In this document: positions 26,293 through 34,512 of the stretch, one piece after another
Layout of the letters: each line of letters opens with the position of its first letter
Numbering within the stretch: the first letter of the stretch is position 1
Assembly: GCF_004216555.1 (NCBI RefSeq)
Contig: NZ_SGWQ01000001.1
Span: 989,126 to 1,053,125 of the forward strand
Source: Herbihabitans rhizosphaerae
Lineage (GTDB): Bacteria; Actinomycetota; Actinomycetes; Mycobacteriales; Pseudonocardiaceae
Length of the DNA: 64,000 bases
Direction of reading: 5' to 3'
Notes under the pieces: generated by a model
Seen by the model: the letters and a program-made list of their open reading frames with translations, nothing else
Database searches by the model: none
What the model was told of the DNA's origin: nothing
Translations under genes and position numbers: made by a program

Positions 26293-28119
26293 ATGCGCAC
26301 CTGTCTCGTCTGTATGCCGTGGCACGACCTTTCCCGGCCGTCGCTGGCCATCGGGGTATTGCGCACGGCGTGCCGGAACAAGGGCATCGATGCCCCTATC
26401 GGCTATCACGGCGGACTGCGGTTCGCCGATTTCCTCGCCGAGCGCACTGGTGGCGCTTTCTCGCCGTTCGAATACACCGCAATCGCTGAGGCGGGATTCA
26501 ACCACGCGCTCGGCGACTGGATATTCGCCGGCACGTTGTTCGGCGCCGACTTCGGCATCGAGCCCATGCGCGAGTACGCCGAGCGGCGGAATCTGCGCAT
26601 GCGATCGGCCTCGGCCGCGCGGGAACACGCGGACGAGTTCGTCGACCTGGTCGTGGACGAACTCGCCGCGCTCGACGTCGAGTTGATCGGATTCACCACG
26701 ACGTTCATGCAGAACGTGCCGAGCCTCGCGGTGGCCACCCGGCTGAAACAGCGCAGGCCCGAAATCGCCGTGGTGTTCGGCGGCGGAAATTGCGACGGCC
26801 CCATGGGGATCGCGCTGCACCGCGAATTCGAGGCGATCGACTTCGTGCTGCGCGGCGAATGCGACGAGAGCTACCCGCTGCTGGTCCAGACCCTGTCCGG
26901 CGCGCCGGACCGGCTCGACGCCGTGCCCGGCCTGTGCTGGCGCACGCCGGCCGGTGCCACGGTGGCGAACCCGCCGGGACGGCTGGTGCCGCCCGCGCAC
27001 CTGGTCGCCCCGGACTTCGACGACTGGTTCGCCGCGTTCGAGAAGTCCACGGTCAGCGAGCACTCGGCGGCCGAGCTGGTGGTCGAGTCCGCGCGCGGCT
27101 GCTGGTGGGGCGAGCACCATCACTGCACGTTCTGCGGGCTCAACGGCACCGCGATGGCGTTCCGCGCCAAGGAACCCGAGGTGTTCACCACCGAGGTCGA
27201 GCACCTGATCACCCGGCACGCGGTGCTCGACGTGATGGTCGTGGACAACATCCTGGAGCCGACCTACCTGCGCACCGCGCTGCCGGAGATCGCCGGCCGC
27301 GGCTGGGACCTGCGGCTGCACTACGAGGTGAAGGCGAACCTCACCCGGACGCAGATCGACGTGCTGGACGCGGCCGGGGTGCGCAGCGTGCAGCCCGGCA
27401 TCGAGTCGCTGGTCGACGACGTGCTGGCGCGGATGAACAAGGGCGTGCGCGCGGTGCACAACGTGCGCACCATGCGCGACCTGGAGTCGGCCGGCCTGAC
27501 CGTGTCGTGGAACTGGCTGTACGGGTTCCCCGGCGAGCGGGCCGAGGACTACGCCGCCGTACTGCCGCAACTGCCCGCGCTGGTGCACCTGCAGCCGCCG
27601 AGCTGCACCGCGCGGATCGAGTTGAACAGGTTCAGCCCGTACTTCGCCGACCCGTCGCTCGGGTTCCCGGTCCGCACACCTGCCGAGGTGTACCGGCACG
27701 TCTACGACCGGCCGTCCGAGCGGCTGCACGACCTGGTGTACCTGTTCGACACGCCGGACCGCGGGCTGACCGCCGAACAGGTCGCGCCGCTGAACGAGGC
27801 GGTGCGCCGGTGGATCGACGGCTACCCGGACAGCTCGCTGGTCAGTACGCGTACCGCCGCCGGCATCGTGATCAGGGACCGGCGGATCGGCTGGCCGGCC
27901 GCGGATCACCTGCTTGACGACGAGCGGCAGTGCGTCGCGTGGCAGGAGCTGGAGCACGGGCGCTCGGTGCGCGGGCTGCTGCGCCGGCTGGCCGACGCGG
28001 GCCTGGCGTGGGACGAGGACGGCCTCACCGGGTGGCTGGACGAGCTGCGTGCGCACGGCCTGGTGTTCACCGAGGGCGGGCGCTGGGTCGGCCTGGCCAC
28101 CTCGCCGAGGGGCGGCTGA
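26293..28119 (+). CDS. Cobalamin-binding radical SAM enzyme, RiPP maturation radical SAM protein 1 type
   Basis: A 608-residue enzyme. Residues 1-210 resemble a B12-binding domain ('LVCMPWHDLSRPSLAIGVLR', 'LIGFTTTFMQNVPSLAVA', 'VVFGGGNCDGPMG'). The radical SAM core follows with cysteines C270, C278 and C281 spaced CX7CX2C in 'ARGCWWGEHHHCTFCG', the atypical spacing of this RiPP maturase family rather than CX3CX2C. Later blocks 'SVQPGIESLVDDVLARMNKG' and 'WNWLYGFPGE' fit the SAM barrel. Family members are thought to methylate unactivated carbons or make related changes in peptides. The ATG at 26293 is chosen over a GTG at 26281. The gene lies 35 bp after the precursor and six bp before the DUF5825 gene. 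Confidence 0.9.
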   Translation: MRTCLVCMPWHDLSRPSLAIGVLRTACRNKGIDAPIGYHGGLRFADFLAERTGGAFSPFEYTAIAEAGFNHALGDWIFAGTLFGADFGIEPMREYAERRNLRMRSASAAREHADEFVDLVVDELAALDVELIGFTTTFMQNVPSLAVATRLKQRRPEIAVVFGGGNCDGPMGIALHREFEAIDFVLRGECDESYPLLVQTLSGAPDRLDAVPGLCWRTPAGATVANPPGRLVPPAHLVAPDFDDWFAAFEKSTVSEHSAAELVVESARGCWWGEHHHCTFCGLNGTAMAFRAKEPEVFTTEVEHLITRHAVLDVMVVDNILEPTYLRTALPEIAGRGWDLRLHYEVKANLTRTQIDVLDAAGVRSVQPGIESLVDDVLARMNKGVRAVHNVRTMRDLESAGLTVSWNWLYGFPGERAEDYAAVLPQLPALVHLQPPSCTARIELNRFSPYFADPSLGFPVRTPAEVYRHVYDRPSERLHDLVYLFDTPDRGLTAEQVAPLNEAVRRWIDGYPDSSLVSTRTAAGIVIRDRRIGWPAADHLLDDERQCVAWQELEHGRSVRGLLRRLADAGLAWDEDGLTGWLDELRAHGLVFTEGGRWVGLATSPRGG

Positions 28120-28125
28120 GCCGGG

Positions 28126-28695
28126 GTGCGCACCGCCGAGCCGGGCGAGCTGTGGCCCGACCATCTCGTGGTGCCCGCCGCAGAGCTGACGGTGGCGCGG
28201 GCGCGTGGCGTGGTGCGCCGGGCGCAGGCGTTCGCGCGGCGGCTGGTGATCACCGATCCGCTGTCCTTCGGCGAGCGCGCGCCGGCCGTGCTGCGGCTGC
28301 TGACCGACGCCACCGCGCGGCGGGTGCCACTGGAGTGGACGCTGGGCGGCGAGCCGCCCTGGCCGGTGCGCACGCTCGTGCACCTGACACCGCCGGCCGG
28401 CCGGGGCGAGTACGCCCGGCGGTGGCGCGACGGGCACCGCGCCGGCCTGTGCTGCTACCGCGTCGGGCCGGGGTTCGTGCGGGTGCGCGATCTGCGGCCG
28501 GACGGCGAGCACCGGGACGTGCTGATCACCGGCGCGCTGGCCAACCGGTTCGTCGCGCTGGCCGAGGATGCGGCGGCCGACGAGGCGCTGCTGGCCGATC
28601 TGGTGGACACCGGGCTCGCGGTGCGCGTCGACGAGGGCCACCACGTGCTGCCGCATCGCCTCCTGCGCTGGCCGATCCCGCACACCGAGATCTGA
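28126..28695 (+). CDS. DUF5825-family protein, partner of RiPP radical SAM enzyme
   Basis: A 189-residue protein of the DUF5825 type, a family that accompanies this class of radical SAM maturase. The N-terminal half ('VVRRAQAFARRLVITDPLSF', 'AVLRLLTDATARRVPLEWTL') looks like an alpha/beta unit, and the C-terminal half ('YRVGPGFVRVRDLRPDGEHR', 'LVDTGLAVRVDEGHHVLPHR') resembles a small winged or RRE-like module, so peptide recognition is a possible role. The GTG starts six bp after the radical SAM stop. A nested hairpin follows. The family name is from memory of neighbourhood patterns; a direct function is not known. Confidence 0.75.
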   Translation: MRTAEPGELWPDHLVVPAAELTVARARGVVRRAQAFARRLVITDPLSFGERAPAVLRLLTDATARRVPLEWTLGGEPPWPVRTLVHLTPPAGRGEYARRWRDGHRAGLCCYRVGPGFVRVRDLRPDGEHRDVLITGALANRFVALAEDAAADEALLADLVDTGLAVRVDEGHHVLPHRLLRWPIPHTEI

Positions 28696-28699
28696 ACCT

Positions 28700-28786
28700 C
28701 GCGAGTCCCGCGCTCAGACACCCCGAGTCCCGCGCCCCGCATCGTGCACAGCGCGGGACTCACCGGTGCAGGGCGCGGGACTCGCG
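28700..28786. terminator. Nested bidirectional hairpin terminator
   Basis: The outer arms CGCGAGTCCCGCGC (28700-28713) and its exact complement (28773-28786) enclose inner arms GAGTCCCGCGC (28725-28735) and GCGCGGGACTC (28751-28761). The same 11-mer thus occurs twice directly and twice inverted. It lies between convergent genes and abuts the stop of the LLM gene, so it can stop transcription from both sides. Confidence 0.75.
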
Positions 28787-28788
28787 AA

Positions 28789-29688
28789 TTACTGGACGGT
28801 GAGGGTGGGGAGCACGTCGGAGGCGACGCGTTCGAGGACCGACTCGTCGCCGGCGTAGATCCCGTCCGGCCGCGGCCAGTGCACCACCACGTCGGTGAAC
28901 CCGAATTCGCCCGCGCGGCCGACCATCTCCGCGAATGTGTCCACTGTGGACAATGAGTACACCGGCGAGGCGTCCAGCAGCAGGCACCGGGCCACCCCGG
29001 CGGAATCGCGGCCCTGCTCGTGCAGCGCCTCGTCGAACCGCTCGACCTGTGCGCGCAGCGAACCCCACCAGCCGTCCACGTCGTCGCGCACCGTGCCGGT
29101 GGTGATCCACCCCTGGCCGAACCGCGCGGCCAGCCGCATCGCCTTCGGCCCGGTGCCGGCGATCATGAACGGCACCCTCGGCTTCTGCGCGCAGCCGGGC
29201 GCCATCCGCGCCTGGACCGCGCTGAAATGCTTGCCCTCAAAGGAAGTCTTCGGCGTGGTGAGCAGCGCGTCGGTCAGCTCGACGAACTCGGCGAACCGCT
29301 CGGCGCGCTCCCGCATCGACGGCTCCGGCGTGCCCATCACCACGTTGTCGTACTTGTCCTGGCCCGCGTGCCCCGCGCCCACGCCGAGGGTGAAACGCCC
29401 GTCGGAGATGTCGTCCAGCGCGATCAGCGACCGCGCGAACGACACCGGGTGCCGGAAGTTGGGCGAGGCGACCAGCGTGCCCAGCCGCAGGCTCGAGGTG
29501 ACCGTGGCCGCGGCGGTGAGCAGGCCGATCGAGTCGAACCACGGCCCGTCCACCAGCGATCGCCAGCCGAGATGGTCGTAGGTCCACGCGGTGTGGAAGC
29601 CGTATTCCTCGGCCGCACGCCATTTCGGCGCGGCCTCGGACCACCGGTACTCCGGAAGGATCACCACACCCACTCGCACGCCGGCCAC
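28789..29688 (-). CDS. LLM-class flavin/F420-dependent oxidoreductase (copy 2)
   Basis: A 299-residue paralogue of the enzymes at 23697 and 29695. It keeps 'VGVVILPEYRW', 'EEYGFHTAWTYDHLGWRSL', 'LRLGTLVASPNFRHPVSFAR', 'LDDISDGRFTLGVGAGHAG' and 'VASDVLPTL' near the C-terminus, so it is a full-length luciferase-like oxidoreductase. Cofactor (FMN or F420) cannot be told from sequence reading alone. The start is GTG at 29688, or GTG at 29679; neither has a Shine-Dalgarno, and the gene begins six bp after the stop of the third paralogue, so coupling is likely. It converges on the DUF5825 gene of the RiPP cluster. Confidence 0.86.
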   Translation of the reverse strand: MAGVRVGVVILPEYRWSEAAPKWRAAEEYGFHTAWTYDHLGWRSLVDGPWFDSIGLLTAAATVTSSLRLGTLVASPNFRHPVSFARSLIALDDISDGRFTLGVGAGHAGQDKYDNVVMGTPEPSMRERAERFAEFVELTDALLTTPKTSFEGKHFSAVQARMAPGCAQKPRVPFMIAGTGPKAMRLAARFGQGWITTGTVRDDVDGWWGSLRAQVERFDEALHEQGRDSAGVARCLLLDASPVYSLSTVDTFAEMVGRAGEFGFTDVVVHWPRPDGIYAGDESVLERVASDVLPTLTVQ

Positions 29689-29694
29689 GCTACT

Positions 29695-30585
29695 TCAGCG
29701 CGACAGTGCCGGCAGGACGTCCGAGGCGACCTGCTCGAGCACCGACTCGCTGCCCGCGTAGATCCCGTCGTGCCTCGGCCACGGCGCCACGACGTCGGTG
29801 AACCCCAGCTCCTCGGCCCGTCCGAGCGCGTCGGTGAACGCCTCCAGGCTGGACAGCACGTACTGCGGCGCGGCGTCCAGGCCCAGGTAGCGGTCGATCG
29901 GCACGGTGCGCCCGTCGGCCTCCACCGCGTCGTCGAACTTGCGCGCGACCTCCGCGACACCGCGCCACCACGCGGTCATGTCGTCGGACTCCTGCCACTC
30001 GCCGCCGCCGATCGTGGCCCAGCCGGTGCCGTGCCGCGCGGCCAGCCGCATGCCCTTCGGCCCGTTCGCGGCGATCAGGAACGGCACTCGTGGCTTCTGC
30101 ACGCACCCCGGCGCGTTGCGTGCCTCGACCGCCTCGAAGTACTCGCCGCTCCAGCTCGTCCTGTCGTGTCGCAGGAGCTGGTCGAGCAGCTCCACGAACT
30201 CACCGAACCGCACGCCCTTTTCCTTGGCGGACAACGGTTCTCCGCCCATCACCCGCTGGTCGTAGTCGCCGCTGCCGCCCGATCCGACGCCGAGCGTGAA
30301 CCGCCCGTCGCACACGTCGTCGAGCGTGATGATCTCCCGGGCGAACGACACCGGATGGCGGAACTGCGGTGAGGCGACCCAGGTTCCGAGCCGGATCTTG
30401 GTCGTCACGGTGGCCGCGGCGGTGAGAGTGGGCATCGCGCCGAACCACGGGCCGTCCACGAGTGTTCTCCAGCCGAGGTGGTCGGAGGTCCAGGCGTGGT
30501 GGAAGCCGTACTCCTCAACGGCTCGCCATTTCGGTTCAGCGATCCACCACCGGTGCTCGGGGTGGATGAGGATGCCTACGCGCAC
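29695..30585 (-). CDS. LLM-class flavin/F420-dependent oxidoreductase (copy 3)
   Basis: A 296-residue luciferase-like enzyme, first gene of the pair. It starts 'MRVGILIHPEHRWW' and contains 'EEYGFHHAWTSDHLGWRTL', 'TTKIRLGTWVASPQFRHP' and 'LGVGSGGSG'. It is closer to copy 1 ('ANGPKGMRLAA' and 'EYFEAVEARNAPGCVQ' are shared) than to copy 2. A GTG at 30583-30585 is the start. Two tandem CCAA...TTGG palindromes (30602-30630) lie just upstream and are likely operators. The pair may serve the RiPP pathway, for example by oxidising or reducing residues, but this is inferred from location. Confidence 0.86.
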   Translation of the reverse strand: MRVGILIHPEHRWWIAEPKWRAVEEYGFHHAWTSDHLGWRTLVDGPWFGAMPTLTAAATVTTKIRLGTWVASPQFRHPVSFAREIITLDDVCDGRFTLGVGSGGSGDYDQRVMGGEPLSAKEKGVRFGEFVELLDQLLRHDRTSWSGEYFEAVEARNAPGCVQKPRVPFLIAANGPKGMRLAARHGTGWATIGGGEWQESDDMTAWWRGVAEVARKFDDAVEADGRTVPIDRYLGLDAAPQYVLSSLEAFTDALGRAEELGFTDVVAPWPRHDGIYAGSESVLEQVASDVLPALSR

Positions 30586-30601
30586 GTGCCCGACCGTAGT
30601 G

Positions 30602-30630
30602 CCAAGTGTTTGGTATCAACCAACGTTTGG
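30602..30630. promoter_or_regulatory. Tandem palindromic operators upstream of LLM pair
   Basis: CCAA-GTGT-TTGG (30602-30613) and CCAA-CGT-TTGG (30620-30630) are two similar palindromes with centres about 17-18 bp apart, starting 17 bp upstream of the LLM start. Tandem sites of this type suit a dimeric repressor. No regulator gene is adjacent. Confidence 0.55.
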
Positions 30631-30639
30631 TACGTGACC

Positions 30640-30675
30640 GTGACCCGGGTCGCTTTTGATGGCGATCCGGGTCAC
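30640..30675 (-). terminator. Hairpin terminator downstream of sigma/anti-sigma pair
   Basis: Arms GTGACCCGG (30640-30648) and CCGGGTCAC (30667-30675) extend inward through GTCGC and GCGAT. It lies eight bp beyond the stop of the minus-strand membrane gene that ends at 30683, before the LLM promoter region. Confidence 0.65.
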
Positions 30676-30682
30676 GAATCGC

Positions 30683-31966
30683 TCACTCCCCGTACAACTT
30701 TCCTGTGTACAGCACTGTCCCGCGCGCGTCGTACACAGTGCACACGATTCCGTTCAAATCGGGCATTTGCGCCCTTTCCAACGTGTTCTCCTTCGGCAGC
30801 AACAATGCGGCGAAAGTCGCGTCGTGCACGTCCGCCGACACCGGCGGCCGCCCCGGCACGGTGATCTCCATCCGACGCGCCTCCGGGAGCAGCGTGCCGC
30901 CGACCGCGATCTTCCCGCCGATCACCGGCGGAAGGGCCAGCACCCTCGGCTTCGCCGGCGCGTCCGGTGTCGCCCGCTTCTCTTGGTACACACCGAATTG
31001 CGGGTGACGCTTCGCGCCCTGGTCGGTGCACGAGGCGACCCGGTCCCCGGCCACCGCGAACGCGACAAGCTCGTCACCGGAGCCGGCCGCGGCACCGGGA
31101 TGCCAGCTTTCCGGGTCCGGCACGCCGTTCTGGCTCATGGCGGCCGCGATGCACGCGTCGAGCGCCTTGCCACGCTCGGACGTGCGGTCCGGTGGTGGGC
31201 CGATCGGCTCGGTCACGGCCACGGCCGGTGGCCATGGGGTGGGCACCCGTAGCTCGCCGTCAGCCGTGATCGCGGTGACCTTGCCCGGCCGAGGAGTGAC
31301 GGCTGAGGTGAAAACGAACAGGCGGTCCTTGTGCCACGCCGGCCCGCCGCCGGACATGCCGTCGCCCTCCGCTCGGAAGTTCGGCTCGCGCCACGCGGGA
31401 TCGAGCACTCCGGCGAGTGTCCCTTGTGGACTGATCAGCGCCACCGAGGTGCGCCCGCGCGACAGGTGGGCCGGTGCCGCGTTCGGGTCCGTCAGCGTCA
31501 CCTTCGTCCTGGTGGTCTCGCAGAACAGCGGCTTGCCGTCCGCGTGCGCGGCGGTGACCGTCGTGCCACGGAAGTCGTCCACGGTGAACACCGGCAACCA
31601 CCGCGCACGGTCCGGCAGCCGCGCCGCCGCACCCGTCCGCAGCGCCGCCGCCCAACAGCGGTCCAGTTGCACCTTGGCCTTGACCGGATCCAGCGGCGGC
31701 TCGGCGTAGTTCGGCGGCGACGACGTGGTGGTAGTCGGCTTCGACGTCGACGGCGACAGCACCGGTGCGGCCGTGTCCTCGCCGTTGCCGAACGGCTGCG
31801 CGATCGCCACGGCGCCGGCCGCGACAGCCACCGCGGCCGCCGCCGCGATCGGCGCGTACCAGCGCGTACTCCGGCCGTCGATGCCACGAAAAACCTTGTC
31901 CCGCAAGCGATTCCGCACATCGTCCGGGATCGTCCTATCCGGACGGTCGAAGTCGTCGATGCTCAT
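30683..31966 (-). CDS. Single-pass membrane protein, probable partner of ECF sigma factor
   Basis: A 427-residue protein with a short cytoplasmic N-terminus (1-36, 'DVRNRLRDKVFRGIDGRS'), one membrane helix (about 38-60) and a long extracytoplasmic domain that opens with a Thr/Ser/Pro linker. The outer part is beta-rich with cysteines (for example C104, C152 region and 'IVCTVYD') and has no recognised enzyme motif. The ATG overlaps the sigma gene stop as ATGA. That coupling and topology suggest an anti-sigma or sensor role, but the zinc motif HxxxCxxC of classical anti-sigma factors is absent. Confidence 0.75.
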   Translation of the reverse strand: MSIDDFDRPDRTIPDDVRNRLRDKVFRGIDGRSTRWYAPIAAAAAVAVAAGAVAIAQPFGNGEDTAAPVLSPSTSKPTTTTSSPPNYAEPPLDPVKAKVQLDRCWAAALRTGAAARLPDRARWLPVFTVDDFRGTTVTAAHADGKPLFCETTRTKVTLTDPNAAPAHLSRGRTSVALISPQGTLAGVLDPAWREPNFRAEGDGMSGGGPAWHKDRLFVFTSAVTPRPGKVTAITADGELRVPTPWPPAVAVTEPIGPPPDRTSERGKALDACIAAAMSQNGVPDPESWHPGAAAGSGDELVAFAVAGDRVASCTDQGAKRHPQFGVYQEKRATPDAPAKPRVLALPPVIGGKIAVGGTLLPEARRMEITVPGRPPVSADVHDATFAALLLPKENTLERAQMPDLNGIVCTVYDARGTVLYTGKLYGE

Positions 31967-32568
31967 TCCGATTCCTCCAACGTCTGACGGAGTCGTGCTC
32001 GCGCGCGGGACAGGTGGCCGCGCACGGTGCCCTGGTCAATTCCGGTCACCTCGGCCGCCTCCGCGGGGGCGAGACCGGCGACCAGGCACAGCTCGACCAC
32101 CCGGCGCTGCGCGGGCGGCAGCGCGGTGATCGCGTCGGCCGCGCGCCGCGCTCTGGCCTCGTCGTCCACCCGGGCGGCCACACTGTCCGCGTGGTCGGCG
32201 ACCGCGACCGGCTCGGACACCTTCTTCACCAGTCGCAGCCGCCGCAGCAGCCCGCGACGCTCGTCCCGGGCGAGGTTTCCCATCACCGTGTACAGCCAGG
32301 GCAGCGCGCTGTCCCGCACGAGGGTGATCTCGGCTCTGCGCCGCCACGCGGTGAGGAACGTGGCCGAGGTGAGGTCCTCGGCCTGGGCCCACGAGCCGGT
32401 CAGCCGGTACGCGTGGTTCCACAGCCGCTGCACGTGCCGCTGGAAGAGCACGCCGAAGTCGGCCTTGCCGCCGTCGGCCGCACGCCGCCACAGCTCGGCA
32501 TCGGTGTGCTCCGCGGCCTCGGGTACCGGCAAGGTCAACACCCCTGGAGATCTCGCGTTGGTGGTCAC
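31963..32568 (-). CDS. ECF-type RNA polymerase sigma factor
   Basis: A sigma-70 family protein of about 201 residues. Region 2 is 'FQRHVQRLWNHAYRLTGSWAQAEDLTSATFLTAWRRR' in parts (promoter -10 recognition), and region 4 is 'ITALPPAQRRVVELCLVAGL' followed by the helix-turn-helix 'AEAAEVTGIDQGTVRGHLSR'. The GTG at 32566-32568 is chosen as the most reasonable start; a GTG at 32541 or an ATG at 32616 are alternatives. It overlaps the membrane partner by ATGA and is divergent from the HAD gene. Target promoters are not identifiable. Confidence 0.85.
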   Translation of the reverse strand: MTTNARSPGVLTLPVPEAAEHTDAELWRRAADGGKADFGVLFQRHVQRLWNHAYRLTGSWAQAEDLTSATFLTAWRRRAEITLVRDSALPWLYTVMGNLARDERRGLLRRLRLVKKVSEPVAVADHADSVAARVDDEARARRAADAITALPPAQRRVVELCLVAGLAPAEAAEVTGIDQGTVRGHLSRARARLRQTLEESE

Positions 32569-32666
32569 GTCTGTCAGTGGCCGGCAGCGCGCGAATCGTT
32601 GTGAGTCTCGCGCCATTCTCCGACGGCGATGCTGGACGGGCGTGCCAATCGCGAGAAGATAACCCC

Positions 32667-33494
32667 GTGCAGAAGCCGAGACTGGTCGCATCCGACGTGG
32701 ACGGAACCCTGCTCGATCCGATGGAGCGGGTCACCTCGCGCACCGAGCGCGCGATCGCCAGAGTGACCGGATCAGGGACGCCGTTCGTGCTGGTCACCGG
32801 CCGACCGCCGCGCTGGATCCCGTCCGTGGCCGACGCCGCCGGGCTGGACGGCTACGCGGTGTGCTCCAACGGCGCGGTGCTCTACGACATCGGCGCGGAC
32901 CAGGTGCTCTCGGCGACCGAGATCGACCCGATGGTGCTGCACGACGTCGCGCACGCGCTGCAACGGGTGCTGCCGGGGATGTCGATCGCGGTGGAACGGG
33001 TGACCGCGTCGGTGCGCCGCGAGACGTTCCTCGAGCACCTGGGGCGCACGTTCATGCACGAGCCGGCGTTCTCCAACCCGTGGGGCGACAACGAGCACAA
33101 CGTCGCGCCGCGCGCCGAGGTGCTGGGGCAGCCGGCGACGAAACTGTTGGTGCGCCACGAGAAGCTCACCAGCGAGGAGATGGTCCAGGCCGCCGTCGAG
33201 GTGCTGTCCGACGCGGTGGACGTGACGTTCTCGACGAGCAACGGGCTGATCGAGATCTCCGTGCGCGGGGTGACGAAGGCGACCGGGCTGTCCGATGTCG
33301 CCGAGCGCCTCGGAGTGGACGCGGCGAGCGTGATCGCGTTCGGGGACATGCCCAACGATGTGGAGATGCTGCGCTGGGCCGGGCACGGGGTGGCCATGGC
33401 CAACGCGCACGCCGAGGCGATGGCCGTCGCCGACGAGGTCACCGCGCCGAACTCCGAGGACGGCGTGGCCCAGGTGCTCGAACGCTGGTTCTGA
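32667..33494 (+). CDS. HAD-superfamily Cof-type phosphatase
   Basis: A 275-residue HAD hydrolase of subclass IIB. Motif I is 'DVDGTLLD' (D nucleophile about residue 8), motif II is 'VLVTGRPP' and motif IV is 'VIAFGDMPNDVEML'. The C2 cap lies between. Such enzymes dephosphorylate sugar phosphates, flavin or other small metabolites in the cytosol. The GTG at 32667 is preferred because the conserved N-terminus starts there and AAGATA lies just upstream. It is divergent from the sigma gene. Substrate unknown. Confidence 0.88.
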   Translation: MQKPRLVASDVDGTLLDPMERVTSRTERAIARVTGSGTPFVLVTGRPPRWIPSVADAAGLDGYAVCSNGAVLYDIGADQVLSATEIDPMVLHDVAHALQRVLPGMSIAVERVTASVRRETFLEHLGRTFMHEPAFSNPWGDNEHNVAPRAEVLGQPATKLLVRHEKLTSEEMVQAAVEVLSDAVDVTFSTSNGLIEISVRGVTKATGLSDVAERLGVDAASVIAFGDMPNDVEMLRWAGHGVAMANAHAEAMAVADEVTAPNSEDGVAQVLERWF

Positions 33495-33597
33495 ATTGGT
33501 GTGCGCGGGTGGCAAACAATGGCGCACGCTAATCCGTTGGGATGAGATTTCGGCGCGCCAGGCGAATTGGCGTCACACCGTCCGTACGGTTATCCGC

Positions 33598-34482
33598 ATG
33601 GCGAGGAGACGGGCGGACGCCTGTTATCGAGAACTGGGCGCGGAACTACGGAAACGGCGGCACGCCGCCAAGCTGACCGAGCGCGAGCTGGGGCGTCAGA
33701 CCGGCTGGTCGTCGACCAAGATCTCCCGGATCGAGTCCGGGCACATCGGGCTGCCGACCGTGGACGTGTTCCACTACCTCGGCCCCTGCAAGGTGTACCG
33801 GCCGCAGGCCTTGGAGATGCTCGAACTGTGCCGAATCGCCGATCGCAGGCTCGGCTACTGGCTCAGCCCGCACGGCGAGTGGGTCAACAACCAGCTCCAC
33901 TCGCTGATCTTCCACGAGTCAACAGCGGCTGAGTCGGTGATGTACGAGCCACTCCTCGTGCCGGGTCTGCTCCAGACGCCCGAATATGCCCTCGCCATGA
34001 ATACGGGTCGGTCAAATCGATCGCATGAGACCATCAGCCGATATGCGCAGGTCCGGATGCGCCGCCAGGAAACCCTTCACAGGCCAACTCCGGCCCGATT
34101 CGACTTCTACGTGCACGAGCAAGCGCTTCGGATCCCCGTGGGCGGTTCAGCCGTCATGCATGAGCAAGTGCTCAAACTTGTGCTGCTGTCCGGGCTGCCA
34201 CACATCACGATCCGAGTCGTACCAATCAGCGCTGGCGAGAAGTCCATCTTCGGCGGGGCTTTCCGGCTGTTCGGTTTCGAACGTCATGACCCTTTGGCCT
34301 ATCTGGACAGTCATGCCCATGGCGTGTTCCTCGAAGGCCCCGAACTGGTGCGACCGTACAGTGAACTGCTTCCCGACATTGCCGCGATCGCGCTTAATGC
34401 GGAGGACTCCAGGAAGTTCCTCGCCGGCCTGGCGAGCGAGTACGACCTCGCCTGCACGGCCGGTTCTGACCTCGTGCGATGA
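33598..34482 (+). CDS. XRE-family regulator with DUF5753 domain
   Basis: A 294-residue helix-turn-helix protein. The DNA-binding part is 'LGAELRKRRHAAKLTERELG' followed by 'TGWSSTKISRIESGHIGLP'. The rest (about 100-290) is the DUF5753 domain common in actinobacteria, with 'YEPLLVPGLLQTPEYALAM' and 'GEKSIFGGAFRLFGFE'. Such regulators are usually followed by a DUF397 partner; here the next gene is a DHFR-like protein, so the partner is missing. TACGGT (33585-33590) is seven bases before the ATG, indicating a leaderless mRNA. Third-position GC is lower towards the end of the gene. Confidence 0.87.
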   Translation: MARRRADACYRELGAELRKRRHAAKLTERELGRQTGWSSTKISRIESGHIGLPTVDVFHYLGPCKVYRPQALEMLELCRIADRRLGYWLSPHGEWVNNQLHSLIFHESTAAESVMYEPLLVPGLLQTPEYALAMNTGRSNRSHETISRYAQVRMRRQETLHRPTPARFDFYVHEQALRIPVGGSAVMHEQVLKLVLLSGLPHITIRVVPISAGEKSIFGGAFRLFGFERHDPLAYLDSHAHGVFLEGPELVRPYSELLPDIAAIALNAEDSRKFLAGLASEYDLACTAGSDLVR

Positions 34483-34512
34483 GTTTTCGCCGCCGTGGCG
34501 GTCTACCCGTGC

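Noticed and set aside
25963-28683. 906-codon antisense frame across the RiPP genes
   Set aside because: It covers the precursor, radical SAM and DUF5825 genes in mirror image and has the same shadow composition.
34486-34512. DUF397 partner gene after the XRE/DUF5753 regulator
   Set aside because: The usual partner is absent; the next frame is a DHFR-like protein.
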